Assembly: GCA_019115985.1 (NCBI GenBank)
Contig: DXCN01000059.1
Coordinates: 1-39,218 of the forward strand
Origin: Candidatus Rothia avicola
Lineage (GTDB): Bacteria > Actinomycetota > Actinomycetes > Actinomycetales > Micrococcaceae
DNA length: 39,218 nt
Direction of reading: 5' to 3'
Made by a program: the position numbers and the translations under genes. Below, one piece after another: positions 1 through 8,529 of this stretch (position 1 is the stretch's first letter; every line of letters starts with the position of its first letter). The notes under the pieces were generated by a model. That model did not search any database, was not told the origin of the DNA, and worked only from the letters and a program-made list of their open reading frames with translations.

Positions 1-776
1 CCGCCTACCACGAAGGCGGCCACGCCCTGGTCGCGGCTGCCCTGCGCAACTCAGCGCCCGTCACCAAGATTACGATTCTTCCGCGCGGACGCGCCCTGGG
101 TTACACCATGGTCATGCCCCAGGACGACAAGTACTCCACCACCCGCCACGAACTGCTCGACCAGATGGCCTACGCTATGGGTGGCCGCGCCGCCGAAGAG
201 CTGATCTTCCACGACCCCTCCACCGGTGCGTCCAACGATATTCAGAAAGCAACCGATACCGCCCGCAAGATGGTGACCGAGTACGGCATGAGCGCCAAGG
301 TCGGTTCAGTTCGACTTGCAGCTAAGGAATCTGACCCCTTCCTGGGCGGCGGTGCTGGCGGCGGAAACAACTTCTCCGACGAGATGGCCTACCTGGTTGA
401 CCAGGAAGTCGCAGCCCTGCTGGAGCAGGCCCACGATGAGGCCTACGAGATTCTGCGCGATAACCGTGACGTGCTCGATGCCCTCTCCCTGGCCCTGCTT
501 GAAAAGGAAACCCTACTCGAAAATGACCTGGCAGAAATCTTTGCGGGCGTGCGCAAGCGCCCCGAGCGCGACCACTGGTACTCCAAGTCCAACCGCGAAC
601 CCTCAGCCCTGCCCCCGGTCAAGGTAGCCAAGGCAGAGGCCGACGAGACCCCGGTTGACGAGGAGCCCATCGTCCAGCAGCCTACCGTTGACCCCATGGA
701 CCCTGGTAACCCCCACCCCGGTGCCGCGGGCCCCGCAGGTAACCCCGACGTTGACCCCCTGGGAGGGCCCCGTTAA
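1..776 (+). CDS. ftsH: FtsH AAA+ zinc metalloprotease, C-terminal part
   Basis: This is the 3' end of the membrane-bound ATP-dependent protease FtsH, which degrades misfolded and regulatory membrane and cytosolic proteins. The reading frame is open from the left edge, so the transmembrane and AAA+ modules lie outside the window. The zinc motif HEGGH is encoded at about 9-23, followed by the usual peptidase-domain segment [17 protein letters not shown] and the AEELIF region, where FtsH supplies its third zinc ligand. The last 70 or so residues form a Pro/Asp/Gly-rich tail typical of actinobacterial FtsH. The TAA stop overlaps the ATG of folE by one base, so the two are probably translationally coupled. 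An ftsH-folE-folP-folB-folK order is common in Actinobacteria. Confidence 0.97.
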   Translation, partial: AYHEGGHALVAAALRNSAPVTKITILPRGRALGYTMVMPQDDKYSTTRHELLDQMAYAMGGRAAEELIFHDPSTGASNDIQKATDTARKMVTEYGMSAKVGSVRLAAKESDPFLGGGAGGGNNFSDEMAYLVDQEVAALLEQAHDEAYEILRDNRDVLDALSLALLEKETLLENDLAEIFAGVRKRPERDHWYSKSNREPSALPPVKVAKAEADETPVDEEPIVQQPTVDPMDPGNPHPGAAGPAGNPDVDPLGGPR

Positions 777-1342
777 TGGCAGTTGACCAGCCCCGTATCG
801 AGGCCGCTGTCCGCGAGATTCTGCTGGCTATCGGCGAAGACCCCACCCGTGACGGTCTGCTCGATACCCCCGCCCGCGTAGCCCGCGCCTACGACGAAAT
901 GTTCGCCGGCCTGCACCAGAGCGCCGGTGACCTTCTGGGAACCACCTTCGATGTTGACCACTCCGAGCTGGTGCTGGTGAAGGATATCCCCTTCTACTCC
1001 ACCTGCGAGCACCACCTGGTGCCCTTCTTTGGGCACGCCCATATCGGCTACATTCCCGGTGGTGACGGTAAGGTTACCGGCCTGTCGAAGCTTGCCCGCC
1101 TGGTTGATGTCTACGCTAAGCGCCCCCAGGTGCAGGAGCGGTTGACCACCCAGGTGATTGAAGCTCTTGAAGAGCACCTGAAGCCTACCGGTGCGATTGT
1201 GGTGATTCAGGCTGAGCACATGTGCATGTCGATGCGCGGTGTGCGCAAGCCTGGGGCGAAGACGGTGACGAGTGCCGTCCGCGGGGTCCTGCGCGACCCC
1301 GCCACCCGTGCCGAGGCAATGAGCCTGATCAAGGCCTCCTAA
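776..1342 (+). CDS. folE: GTP cyclohydrolase I
   Basis: The 188-residue product converts GTP to 7,8-dihydroneopterin triphosphate, the first step of tetrahydrofolate synthesis, and is cytosolic. The length fits the family. The zinc and active-site signature [18 protein letters not shown] is present near residue 80, and the second signature [19 protein letters not shown] near residue 150 supplies the remaining Cys-containing and substrate-contact region (EHMCMSMRG). The start ATG sits in the TAATG junction with ftsH, with GGGAGG just upstream inside ftsH as ribosome binding site. A strong hairpin terminator follows, so folP downstream is probably transcribed separately. Confidence 0.97.
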   Translation: MAVDQPRIEAAVREILLAIGEDPTRDGLLDTPARVARAYDEMFAGLHQSAGDLLGTTFDVDHSELVLVKDIPFYSTCEHHLVPFFGHAHIGYIPGGDGKVTGLSKLARLVDVYAKRPQVQERLTTQVIEALEEHLKPTGAIVVIQAEHMCMSMRGVRKPGAKTVTSAVRGVLRDPATRAEAMSLIKAS

Positions 1343-1348
1343 CCTCCC

Positions 1349-1419
1349 CCAAGGGGACCTGATTTTCAAAAAAGGACCGCATAATATGCGGTCCTTTTTA
1401 GGCTTTGCGGTCCCCTTGG
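1349..1419. terminator. Nested bidirectional terminator between folE and folP
   Basis: A perfect 15-bp stem at 1369-1399 (AAAAAGGACCGCATA and its complement around one base) ends in T5 on the plus strand and A-rich DNA on the other. It sits inside a wider inverted repeat, CCAAGGGGACC at 1349-1359 and GGTCCCCTTGG at 1409-1419. The inner stem alone is a good intrinsic terminator for folE. Confidence 0.85.
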
Positions 1420-1444
1420 CTAAGGTGGGCAGGGACGCGCGTGT

Positions 1445-1450
1445 TAGCCT
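1445..1450 (+). promoter_or_regulatory. -10 box of a leaderless promoter for folP
   Basis: TAGCCT matches TANNNT and ends 6 nt before the folP ATG, so transcription should begin at or next to the A of the start codon. No Shine-Dalgarno is seen. Confidence 0.55.
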
Positions 1451-1456
1451 GGGTGC

Positions 1457-2350
1457 ATGACTCTTCCCCACGCCCACGGCTCCTACGAGAATCTACCGAC
1501 CGACCGCACCCTAATTATGGGTATTCTCAACGTCACCCCCGATTCCTTCTTCGACGGGGGCCTGCACGCGGACGCCGCCACGGCAGTCGCGCACGCCAAG
1601 ACCCTGGTTGCGCAGGGGGCAGACATTATCGATGTGGGAGGGGAGTCCACCCGTCCCGGCGCTACCCGGGTGCCGCTGGCTGAGGAGCAGCGCCGCGTCC
1701 TGCCCGTTATCGAAGCTTTAGCCGCCGAGAATATCGTCATGTCGGTTGATACCCTCAACCCCGAAACCGCCCGCGCCGCCGTCGCCGCTGGGGCCCACAT
1801 CATCAACGATGTTGCCGGGATGAGCCTGCGCGAAGACATGATTGAGACCGTTGCTGAGCTGGGCGTACCCTATATCCTCATGCACTCGCGCGGCACCTCC
1901 CTCACTATGGACTCCCAGGCTGTCTACACCGACGTTGCCGCTGAAGTGTTTAACGAGCTCTTTACCCTGCGCGAGCGGCTCATCACCGGGGGAGTAGCCC
2001 CCGGGCAGATTATTCTTGATCCGGGCCCCGGTTTTGCTAAGCATGGGCAACAGAACTGGCAGATTCTAGCGGGCCTGCAGGCCCTGGCCGCCGAGGGGCA
2101 CCGGGTGCTGGTGGCCGGTTCCCGCAAACGTTTTATTGCCAGGCTTCTGCAGGAGCAGGACGCCGCAGCCTCCGGCCTGCCTGCAGAGCAGGTTGCTGAG
2201 CGAGCGGCAACCGAACGGGACGTCGCCAGTGCGGCTCTTTCAGTCATGGCTGCTGAGGCAGGGGCCTGGGCTGTGCGCGTACACAATGTGCAGGCAACCG
2301 CCGATGCCCTGGCCGTGCGTGAGGCCTGGCGGCAGGCGTCCGCCCGCTAG
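1457..2350 (+). CDS. folP: Dihydropteroate synthase
   Basis: The 297-residue enzyme condenses 6-hydroxymethyl-dihydropterin pyrophosphate with p-aminobenzoate to dihydropteroate; the family is the sulfonamide target. Visible signatures are IMGILNVTPDSFFDGG near residue 21, GADIIDVGGESTRPGA near residue 54, DPGPGFAKHGQQNW near residue 188, and a C-terminal segment with GSRKRF and VRVHN typical of the TIM-barrel fold. The start ATG at 1457 is supported by the -10 box 6 nt upstream and by the short N-terminus before the first conserved strand. It lies between folE and folB in the same pathway but is flanked by terminator-like hairpins on both sides. Confidence 0.97.
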   Translation: MTLPHAHGSYENLPTDRTLIMGILNVTPDSFFDGGLHADAATAVAHAKTLVAQGADIIDVGGESTRPGATRVPLAEEQRRVLPVIEALAAENIVMSVDTLNPETARAAVAAGAHIINDVAGMSLREDMIETVAELGVPYILMHSRGTSLTMDSQAVYTDVAAEVFNELFTLRERLITGGVAPGQIILDPGPGFAKHGQQNWQILAGLQALAAEGHRVLVAGSRKRFIARLLQEQDAAASGLPAEQVAERAATERDVASAALSVMAAEAGAWAVRVHNVQATADALAVREAWRQASAR

Positions 2351-2410
2351 GGGCTAAGCAGCGATTGGGCGTGACACAGAAGCGTCATAAATGAAAATGT
2401 CTTTGTGACT

Positions 2411-2447
2411 TTAAGCGCTTTAGAGGTCGTACTCTAAGCCCGCTTAA
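2411..2447 (+). terminator. Stem-loop after folP, candidate terminator
   Basis: TTAAGCG (2411-2417) pairs with CGCTTAA (2441-2447), and inside it TTAGAG (2420-2425) pairs with CTCTAA (2432-2437). A pyrimidine-rich stretch with TTTT follows about 8 nt later, so termination is plausible but not certain. Confidence 0.5.
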
Positions 2448-2540
2448 CTACTGCTTTTCCCAATAAATGCCCGGGTGAGGCTGTCTTTGGGTATGTCTGA
2501 GGGCACACACAGCGGTCACCGGGCACCGCCCCCGGGCGTG

Positions 2541-2546
2541 GATAAT
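2541..2546 (+). promoter_or_regulatory. Possible -10 box for folB-folK-DUF3180
   Basis: GATAAT, preceded by TG, lies about 70 nt before the folB start in the 260-base gap after folP. No convincing -35 hexamer is seen. The rest of the gap holds only the stem-loop after folP. Confidence 0.4.
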
Positions 2547-2613
2547 GGCTACAAAGCACCGGCGCTTCAACTCTGAACTACCACCGGTGAACCAGACTCG
2601 GTGAAAGGTGACC

Positions 2614-3024
2614 ATGCACGATCACAGCTCATCGTCGGGCCAGCGAGATTACTCCCGTACCGACCGCATTACGCTCACTGGCGTGGGTAGCGTGGGCTAC
2701 CACGGTGTGCTCGACTCTGAGAAGCAGACCGGCCAGCCCTTCTTCGTTGATATCACCATGTTCACGGACTTCACCCAGGCAGTCGCCACCGACAACGTCG
2801 CGCACACCGTCAACTACGCCGAAGTAGCAGAGGTCATCCGCGAAATCGTGACCGCTGAATCCCTCGACCTCATCGAAACCCTGGCCGAGCGTATCGCGTC
2901 CGCTGTGCTCGAGAAGTTCCCCCTGCTCGCGGTTGAACTGACCGTGCACAAGCCCAAAGCCCCTATCGAGGTGACCTTCGCTGACGTGTCGGTGACGATT
3001 TTTAGGGAGAAGCATGCCGGTTAA
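2614..3024 (+). CDS. folB: Dihydroneopterin aldolase
   Basis: The enzyme cleaves 7,8-dihydroneopterin to 6-hydroxymethyl-dihydropterin and glycolaldehyde. The small T-fold protein shows ITLTGVGSVGYHGVLDSEK near the N-terminus, the NYAEVAEVI segment, the LIETLAERIA helix and the C-terminal VHKPKAPI stretch, all typical of FolB. A GTG at 2608 would add two residues, but it overlaps the AAAGG ribosome binding site at 2604-2608. The ATG at 2614, five bases after that site, is therefore the better start and gives 136 residues. The 3' end overlaps folK by 11 bases, so the two are co-translated. Confidence 0.95.
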   Translation: MHDHSSSSGQRDYSRTDRITLTGVGSVGYHGVLDSEKQTGQPFFVDITMFTDFTQAVATDNVAHTVNYAEVAEVIREIVTAESLDLIETLAERIASAVLEKFPLLAVELTVHKPKAPIEVTFADVSVTIFREKHAG

Positions 3025-3520
3025 AGCGATCCTTGCCCTGGGGTCTAATCTGGGCGATAGCGAAGATACCCTCATCAAGGCGATTGGTGATATCTGCTCC
3101 CACGAGAAAATCGCGGTGACCAAGATTTCCCCCATCGCTATCACGGTGCCAGTGGGTGGCCCGGCTGGCCAGCCCGACTACGCCAACATGGTGGTCGAAA
3201 TCGAAACCAGCCTACGCCCCTTCCTGCTACTGGAATACACCCAGCAGATTGAGCAGAAGCACCACCGTACCCGCGACGTCCGCTGGGGCCCGCGCACCCT
3301 TGACATCGACATCATCGATATTGCCTCACTTGAGATGGACGACCCCGACCTCACCCTGCCCCACCCGCGCGCTGCTGAACGCGCCTTTGTGCTGGAACCC
3401 TGGGCCCGCATGGACCCCTCAGCCCTGCTCCTCGGCTCATCGGTACGCCAGCTGGCAGACAAAGCAGCGGACGCCGGCGGCATCCGCGAGTTCCACCCAG
3501 CACCGGTGGTCTGCGCGTGA
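3014..3520 (+). CDS. folK: 2-amino-4-hydroxy-6-hydroxymethyldihydropteridine pyrophosphokinase
   Basis: HPPK transfers pyrophosphate from ATP to 6-hydroxymethyl-dihydropterin, producing the substrate of FolP. The 168-residue length is normal. ALGSNLGD near the N-terminus, the RDVRWGPRTLDIDIIDI catalytic and Mg-binding region, and LPHPRAAERAFVLEPW are the family signatures. The ATG lies inside the end of folB, with GGGAG upstream as ribosome binding site. The stop TGA overlaps the GTG of the next gene (GTGA), so folB, folK and the DUF3180 gene form one tightly packed operon. Confidence 0.97.
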   Translation: MPVKAILALGSNLGDSEDTLIKAIGDICSHEKIAVTKISPIAITVPVGGPAGQPDYANMVVEIETSLRPFLLLEYTQQIEQKHHRTRDVRWGPRTLDIDIIDIASLEMDDPDLTLPHPRAAERAFVLEPWARMDPSALLLGSSVRQLADKAADAGGIREFHPAPVVCA

Positions 3521-4044
3521 AACTGCGAAGCCGGGCCCTTGCCCTCCTAGCGGGTGTAGGCGTTGCAAGCGGGGCGGTCCTCAACCTCCTGAGCGTTCAG
3601 TCAGGCGGCCCCGAGCTGTCCCTGCCCGCCCTCACCCTGGTCGCTGCCCTCATCCTGGCAGGCCTGGCTCTCTACTTCGCCCGGCAAGTCCACCGGTATA
3701 GCCGGGTCGAGACCCGTAAGAAGGCCGGTTCCATGAACCCCCTCATGGCCGCCCGGGTCGCTGTCTTCGCCCAGGCCCTGGCCCTTACCGGTGCCCTGGT
3801 CGGCGGCTGGCAGGTCGCGATTGTGGTCTACCAGGTGGGGCTGGCGTCCGCCCGTGCCACCGCCCAACCCCTCATCGAGAGCCTGCTTGCCCTCGCTGGC
3901 AGCCTGGTGATGCTGGTTGCCGGTATCGTCGCCGAGAACTGGTGCAAGGTACCTCCGGGAGATAGGGACGCCGGTGGTGGGGTCGGCGGGGTCAGCCCGC
4001 AGACCGGCCACCTGGCCCGTAATAAGCCGGACGCCTCGTCCTAA
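3517..4044 (+). CDS. DUF3180 family membrane protein
   Basis: This 175-residue protein of unknown function is found next to folK in many Actinobacteria. Four hydrophobic segments are visible at about residues 5-25, 35-55, 80-105 and 117-137, with the family-like RVAVFAQALALTGALVGGW segment around residue 75. The C-terminal 35 residues are hydrophilic and Gly/Asp-rich. The GTG start overlaps the folK stop by four bases. The conserved location suggests a link to folate genes or just a frozen operon; I see no catalytic motif. Confidence 0.85.
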   Translation: MKLRSRALALLAGVGVASGAVLNLLSVQSGGPELSLPALTLVAALILAGLALYFARQVHRYSRVETRKKAGSMNPLMAARVAVFAQALALTGALVGGWQVAIVVYQVGLASARATAQPLIESLLALAGSLVMLVAGIVAENWCKVPPGDRDAGGGVGGVSPQTGHLARNKPDASS

Positions 4045-4114
4045 GGTAACGTCCGGTTTAGCTTCCTCACCTCCGTGTCATAATGGTGTAGACCACATTT
4101 GAAGCGTATAGAGG

Positions 4115-4366
4115 GTTTTTATAAGGTATGTCAGGCTCACGCTCACTGCCGACCCTCTCGCTGGTTCGCTAGCTGGCTCGCAGGCTCGCCAGATTCGCAC
4201 CGAGATTTATTTTCCTCGCGCACTCGGAATCTCGGTGCTCATCACTGGCGATTCACGCCCCGCCTAGCGGCGGATTCTGTTCGCTCTTGCGTGCTATCGC
4301 ACCCGCTCACTTCATCCGAGCCAGCAGCTTCGCTGTGAGCCTGCCTACCTACCTTTATGAATAAGC
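4115..4366. repeat. Dispersed palindromic intergenic repeat, copy 1
   Basis: This element fills most of the 345-base gap between the DUF3180 gene and the next gene. Outer inverted arms are ATAAGGTA (4121-4128) with TACCTTTAT (4350-4358), and CAGGCTCAC (4132-4140) with GTGAGCCTG (4335-4343). A central perfect 11-bp hairpin pairs GCACCGAGATT (4197-4207) with AATCTCGGTGC (4228-4238). A small CCGCC-TAGC-GGCGG hairpin lies near 4260-4273. The right part (about 4252-4345) matches the reverse complement of 11082-11179 very closely. The loop of the central hairpin is nearly the same as in copy 2 but on the same strand, while its stem differs by paired changes. No coding potential is evident. Confidence 0.8.
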
Positions 4367-4389
4367 CTTATACGTAACGAGAGAGCACC

Positions 4390-4947
4390 ATGAACGAGCC
4401 GCAATTTACACCTACCCTGCCCCCGCTCGACCTTGATGGCCTGGGCAAGCAGACTATAGATCTGCCCGAGGTCAGCTGGAAGCGGGTTTCGCCGAAGTAC
4501 GTTCGGGTTAAGCTCATCACCTCTCTGGTCTGGTCTCTCATTCTGTTGGGGCTGGTGTCCTTGCCGCTTATCATGACGCTTGTGGTGGAGAGCTGGAACT
4601 GGGCACCCTGGGCCTACTGGGGCCTACCTGCCCTGGTGCTCATCTGGCGGCTGTGGACGCTGATACTGGTCAAGCGCCGGGTGCAGGCTATCGGCTACAG
4701 TGAACGTGCTGACCACCTGCTCAAGCGCTCCGGCCTGCTCTTCCGTTCAGTTACCGCCGTACCCTACGGGCGTATTCAGTACGTCGATGTGTCTTCTGGA
4801 CCGCTCGAAAACGCGCTCTCACTGGCCAGCGTCGAGGTAAAAACCGCGGCCAACAGCATCACCATTCCGGGCCTGGCCAGGAGCGAGGCTGACCAGCTGC
4901 GCGAGGTTCTCACCGACCTGTCAGACGCCAGAATGGAGGGCCTCTAA
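4390..4947 (+). CDS. PH-domain (bPH2, YdbS-like) membrane protein
   Basis: The 185-residue protein has a cytoplasmic N-terminus, two adjacent transmembrane segments at about residues 41-63 and 71-93, and a C-terminal bacterial pleckstrin-homology-like domain. That domain is recognised by RADHLLKRSGLLFRSVTAVPYGRIQYVDVSSGPLENALSLASVEVKTA-type spacing (RSGLLFRSVTAVPYGRIQYV is the core). A partner with the same fold follows immediately at 4948, as in the ydbS-ydbT pair of Bacillus. The biochemical role of the family is not settled. GAGAG upstream of the ATG is a weak ribosome binding site, and the intergenic repeat lies upstream. Confidence 0.85.
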   Translation: MNEPQFTPTLPPLDLDGLGKQTIDLPEVSWKRVSPKYVRVKLITSLVWSLILLGLVSLPLIMTLVVESWNWAPWAYWGLPALVLIWRLWTLILVKRRVQAIGYSERADHLLKRSGLLFRSVTAVPYGRIQYVDVSSGPLENALSLASVEVKTAANSITIPGLARSEADQLREVLTDLSDARMEGL

Positions 4948-6573
4948 ATGAGTGAACAGGTACCCACCTCAGAACCACCGGCGGTTTCCACCGATATCAC
5001 CGCCCGCGAAGAAGCCTCCCTTACCTGGCGTCGTGCTCACCCGCTCTCACCCCTGGTGAGGGCCTGGCTGATTATCGTCGTGTTCGTCTACACCGTCGCT
5101 AACAACCTGGTCGAGGACCTCTTCACCAGCGAAGAACCCCTTGACCTGCGCGAACTTGGGCAGAGCGGCCCGCCAGATACCGTCTTCCTCTCCTGGACGA
5201 GCATCTTCGGGGGCTTCTGGTTCCTGGGAGTGCTGGCCGTCTTCTTCCTTCTCTTGTTACTGCCCTTCCTCTCGACCTGGTTCTTTTACCGGTTTGCGGT
5301 CGATGACCACAATGTCTACATCAAGAGCGGCATGCTCTTCAAAACCGAGCGCAAGGCCCGGCTGGACCGCGTGCAGTCTATTGACGTCAACCGCCCCCTG
5401 ATGGCCCGCCTGCTGGGCCTGGCAGAGCTTAAATTCGACGTGGCAGACGGCGACTCTTCTGCACTGCGGGTGCAGTTCCTCAAGTACGCCGACGCCCGCG
5501 CCCTGCGTGAGCAGCTTCTAGCCCGGGTGCGCACCCTCAAAGCCGATGCGGCAGACTCCCCGGCGCCGGCGTCCGCTCCTGCCGATCAGCCCGCCCACCG
5601 CGACATGGCAGACCGCCTGAGCGACCATCTCACCGAGAATTTTCTGGGGGTTAAGGACGCCGGTGAGCAGCTTATCGTCAAGGTGCCGGTTGCGCGGCTG
5701 TTGGGGTCGATGGTGCTGAGCCTGGGCTGGGCCGTGGGCCTGCTGTTCCTCTTGGCGATGGGAGGGCTGATGTTCTGGGCAGAGATGTCCCTGGGGGCTA
5801 TTTTCGCTTCGAACGTGGCGGTTATCCTGGCTATCGTTTCGAGCGCCTGGAAGCGCTTTAACACCGGTTTCAATTTTTCGCTGTCCACCAGCCCGGACGG
5901 CCTGAAAACCCGCTTCGGTTTTACCGACACCACCACCCAGACCCTGCCCGAGGGCCGTATTCAGCGTATTTCGGTGGAGCAGCCCCTGCTGTGGCGCATG
6001 GCCGGCTGGTACCGAATCAAGGTCACTCTGCTGGGTAAAGGCAGTGACCAGGGTGAATTTGCCGGGGAGCTGTTGCCGGTGGGCACGCTCGATGACGTGA
6101 TGCGGGTGCTGCCCCTGGTGCTCCCTGCCCAGCAGGACGGCGGCGTGTCACCTGACCAGCTCTTAGCCGGCCTGGCGGGAAGCAGCACCGATCAGGGCTT
6201 TACGGTATCTCCTGAATCTGCCCGCTGGTTTGACCCGCTCACCTACCGCCGCAACGGTTTTGCGGTAACCCCTCTGCTTCTCTTGGCCCGCTCGGGTCGC
6301 TGGGTGCGCCGTCTAACCTTTGTGCCGCACCGTAAGGTGCAGAGTTTTGAGCTGGCCCAGGGGCCCTTGCAGAAGAAGGCTGGGCTGGCCCACCTGTCCT
6401 TGCGGGTCGCAGGGGGAACGCTGTCCACCTCCGTGCATAATGTGGACGCCGAGGTCGCCCGCGCCCTGACCGTCCGCCTGGCCCAGATGGGGGTTGCGCC
6501 TGCATCACCCTATTCTTTTTCTCTTCACCCTGAGACAAACTCTAGGGTAAAGAGAGAAGGAGTAGGGTCTTAG
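4948..6573 (+). CDS. PH-domain (bPH2, YdbT-like) multi-repeat membrane protein
   Basis: This 541-residue partner of the preceding gene starts directly at the base after its stop codon. It contains three bacterial PH-like repeats, each with the KARLDRVQSIDV / EGRIQRISVEQPLLWRMAG / HRKVQSFELAQGPLQKKAG pattern, near residues 130, 335 and 455. Paired transmembrane segments occur near residues 30-50 and 88-112 and again near 247-300. The middle (about 190-220) is an Ala/Pro-rich linker. Its length and repeat number match YdbT-type proteins. The two products probably form one membrane complex; the function is unknown. Confidence 0.85.
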   Translation: MSEQVPTSEPPAVSTDITAREEASLTWRRAHPLSPLVRAWLIIVVFVYTVANNLVEDLFTSEEPLDLRELGQSGPPDTVFLSWTSIFGGFWFLGVLAVFFLLLLLPFLSTWFFYRFAVDDHNVYIKSGMLFKTERKARLDRVQSIDVNRPLMARLLGLAELKFDVADGDSSALRVQFLKYADARALREQLLARVRTLKADAADSPAPASAPADQPAHRDMADRLSDHLTENFLGVKDAGEQLIVKVPVARLLGSMVLSLGWAVGLLFLLAMGGLMFWAEMSLGAIFASNVAVILAIVSSAWKRFNTGFNFSLSTSPDGLKTRFGFTDTTTQTLPEGRIQRISVEQPLLWRMAGWYRIKVTLLGKGSDQGEFAGELLPVGTLDDVMRVLPLVLPAQQDGGVSPDQLLAGLAGSSTDQGFTVSPESARWFDPLTYRRNGFAVTPLLLLARSGRWVRRLTFVPHRKVQSFELAQGPLQKKAGLAHLSLRVAGGTLSTSVHNVDAEVARALTVRLAQMGVAPASPYSFSLHPETNSRVKREGVGS

Positions 6574-6635
6574 GGAGTGAGTAGCACGGGTGCCCCGGTA
6601 AACTAAGCAGGCAGGACGCAGACAGAAAGGGCCCC

Positions 6636-7538
6636 ATGCAGAGCACCAACCACCTCAAGCCCGCCCGCCTGGGCATCGGCGTAATCTCCGCAGGGAAGGT
6701 AGGAGCCGTGCTCGGCGCAGCCCTCCGCGCCGCCGGGCACCTGATTACCGGCGTCCACGCCGTCTCAGAAGCTTCCCGCACCCGAGCCGAAGCCCTGCTC
6801 CCCGGCGTCCCTGTCTCCACCATCCCCGAGATTATTACCACCAGCGAAGTAGTGCTCCTGGCCGTACCCGACGACGCCCTACCCGACCTGGTCAAAGGTA
6901 TCGCCGAAACCGACGGCTGGCGGCCCGGGCAAATTCTCATCCACACCTCGGGGCGCCACGGTGTGGGCGTCCTAGCCCCTGCTACCGCCCAGGGCGCCAT
7001 CGGCCTAGCCATTCACCCGGCCATGACCTTCACCGGCCTCTCCCTCGACCTACCCCGCCTCGCCAACACCAGCTTCGGCGTCACCGGCCCTGCCCCCTTC
7101 ACCCCCATCGCCCAGGCTCTGGTCGTCGAAATGGGAGGGGAGCCCGTCCTCATCGCCGAAGGCGACCGCCCCCTCTACCACGCAGCCCTCGCCCACGGAT
7201 CCAACCACCTGGTCACCATCACCGGCCAGGCCCTCCAAATCCTGACCTCCATCGGCATCGAGAACCCGGCCCGCTACATCGAACCGCTGCTGAGAGCCTC
7301 CCTCGACAACGCCCTCGCCAACGGCGATAGCGCCCTCACCGGCCCCGTCGCCCGCGGAGACTCCCACACCGTAGCCGCCCACGCCCAAACCCTAGCCAGC
7401 TACGCACTCGAAGAAAACGCAGACGACATCAAGGCCGCCTACCTGGCCCTCGCCCGCGCCACCGCCGAACGCGCCCATAGCCGCGGAGCCCTCACCGCTG
7501 AGAGCTACCATGCTGTGCTTCAAGCGCTCGCCGGGTAA
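6636..7538 (+). CDS. Rossmann-fold DUF2520 dehydrogenase-like protein
   Basis: The 300-residue protein starts with a dinucleotide-binding region (IGVISAGKVGAVLGAALRAAG, residues about 13-33) in which GxxxxG spacing replaces a strict GxGxxG. It is followed by the VVLLAVPDDALPDLV strand typical of 6-phosphogluconate/ketopantoate-reductase-like enzymes. The C-terminal half is the helical DUF2520 domain with HPAMTFTG and HAALAHGSNHLV. It lies 39 bases upstream of panC on the same strand, and homologues sit beside panC in many Actinobacteria. A ketopantoate or related 2-oxoacid reductase role in pantothenate synthesis is a reasonable inference, not proven. GAAAGGG precedes the ATG. Confidence 0.8.
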   Translation: MQSTNHLKPARLGIGVISAGKVGAVLGAALRAAGHLITGVHAVSEASRTRAEALLPGVPVSTIPEIITTSEVVLLAVPDDALPDLVKGIAETDGWRPGQILIHTSGRHGVGVLAPATAQGAIGLAIHPAMTFTGLSLDLPRLANTSFGVTGPAPFTPIAQALVVEMGGEPVLIAEGDRPLYHAALAHGSNHLVTITGQALQILTSIGIENPARYIEPLLRASLDNALANGDSALTGPVARGDSHTVAAHAQTLASYALEENADDIKAAYLALARATAERAHSRGALTAESYHAVLQALAG

Positions 7539-7577
7539 ACTGGGAGGGCGCAAAACACGAAAGGACCCCTCACCACC

Positions 7578-8495
7578 GTGACGAGTCAAGCCCCTATCGC
7601 ACACACCATCACCGATCTTGGCAACGAAATGCTCCTGGCCCTCACCACCGCCAGCCGCCGCCGAGACACCGGTGAAACCCCCGCCGCAGAGAAGCCCCTC
7701 ACCGTAGGCTATGTAGCCACCATGGGCGCCCTGCACGACGGGCACGCCACTCTGATTCGCCGTGCCCGCGAACAGAACGATGTTGTGGTGCTCTCTATCT
7801 TCGTCAACCCCCTCCAGTTCGGGCCCAACGAAGACTACGACCGCTACCCCCGCACTCTTGAAGCGGACGCCGCCCTGGCGACCGAAGCGGGCGTCGACGT
7901 CATCTTCGCCCCCACTGTTGAAGAAATGTACCCCGGTGGTGACCCCAAAATCACCGTTGTCTCCGGCAAGCTGGGTACCCTCTTTGAGGGCAAGACCCGC
8001 CCCGGCCACTTCGACGGTGTGCTGACCGTGGTCAATAAGTTCTTCAATATCCTCAAGCCCCTGGTAGGGGAGGGTACCCTTAACGCCTACTTTGGGCAGA
8101 AGGACGCCCAGCAGCTGGCCCTCATTCAGCGCATGGTTAAGGACTTCAACCACCAGGTAACCATCAAGCCTGTGCCCGTGGTACGCGCGGACGACGGCCT
8201 TGCCCTCTCATCGCGCAACCAGTACCTAAGTGCTGAAGAGCGCGAAGCGGCCCTGGTGCTTTCCCGCACCCTGGCAACCCTGCGCGAAAAGTACATCACC
8301 GGCAGCTTGAGCGCAGAGGACGTCGCCCAGGCCCGTACCACCATCGATAGCACCGACGGAGTGCGCCTGGACTACCTCGAAGTCGTCGATACCGACACCT
8401 TTGAGGCCCCCCAGAGCGAACAGGCACGTGTGCTAGCGCTCGTGGCAGCCTACGTGGGCTCCACCCGCCTCATCGATAACATGGAAATCAACTAA
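7578..8495 (+). CDS. panC: Pantoate--beta-alanine ligase
   Basis: Pantothenate synthetase joins pantoate and beta-alanine using ATP, through a pantoyl-adenylate. The 305 residues include VATMGALHDGHATLIRRA (HxGH nucleotide-binding motif, about residues 50-67), VVLSIFVNPLQFGPNEDY, the YFGQKDAQQLALIQRM stretch and the LALSSRNQYL motif that plays the KMSKS-like role. The GTG start is chosen because AAAGGA lies 13 bases upstream and no better start exists. The first 45 residues before the catalytic core are somewhat longer than in E. coli PanC. A TAAACT hexamer at the end of the DUF2520 gene could provide an extra promoter. Confidence 0.96.
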   Translation: MTSQAPIAHTITDLGNEMLLALTTASRRRDTGETPAAEKPLTVGYVATMGALHDGHATLIRRAREQNDVVVLSIFVNPLQFGPNEDYDRYPRTLEADAALATEAGVDVIFAPTVEEMYPGGDPKITVVSGKLGTLFEGKTRPGHFDGVLTVVNKFFNILKPLVGEGTLNAYFGQKDAQQLALIQRMVKDFNHQVTIKPVPVVRADDGLALSSRNQYLSAEEREAALVLSRTLATLREKYITGSLSAEDVAQARTTIDSTDGVRLDYLEVVDTDTFEAPQSEQARVLALVAAYVGSTRLIDNMEIN

Positions 8496-8529
8496 GACCT
8501 CTATACCCAACCTAAGAACAGGTACATCA

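Noticed and set aside
773-1477. 234-codon minus-strand frame opposite folE
   Set aside because: It is antisense to a clear GTP cyclohydrolase I and has no protein family pattern.
3156-3701. 181-codon frame across folK and the DUF3180 gene
   Set aside because: It is out of frame with two convincing genes and is Pro/Ser/Arg-rich as expected for a shadow.
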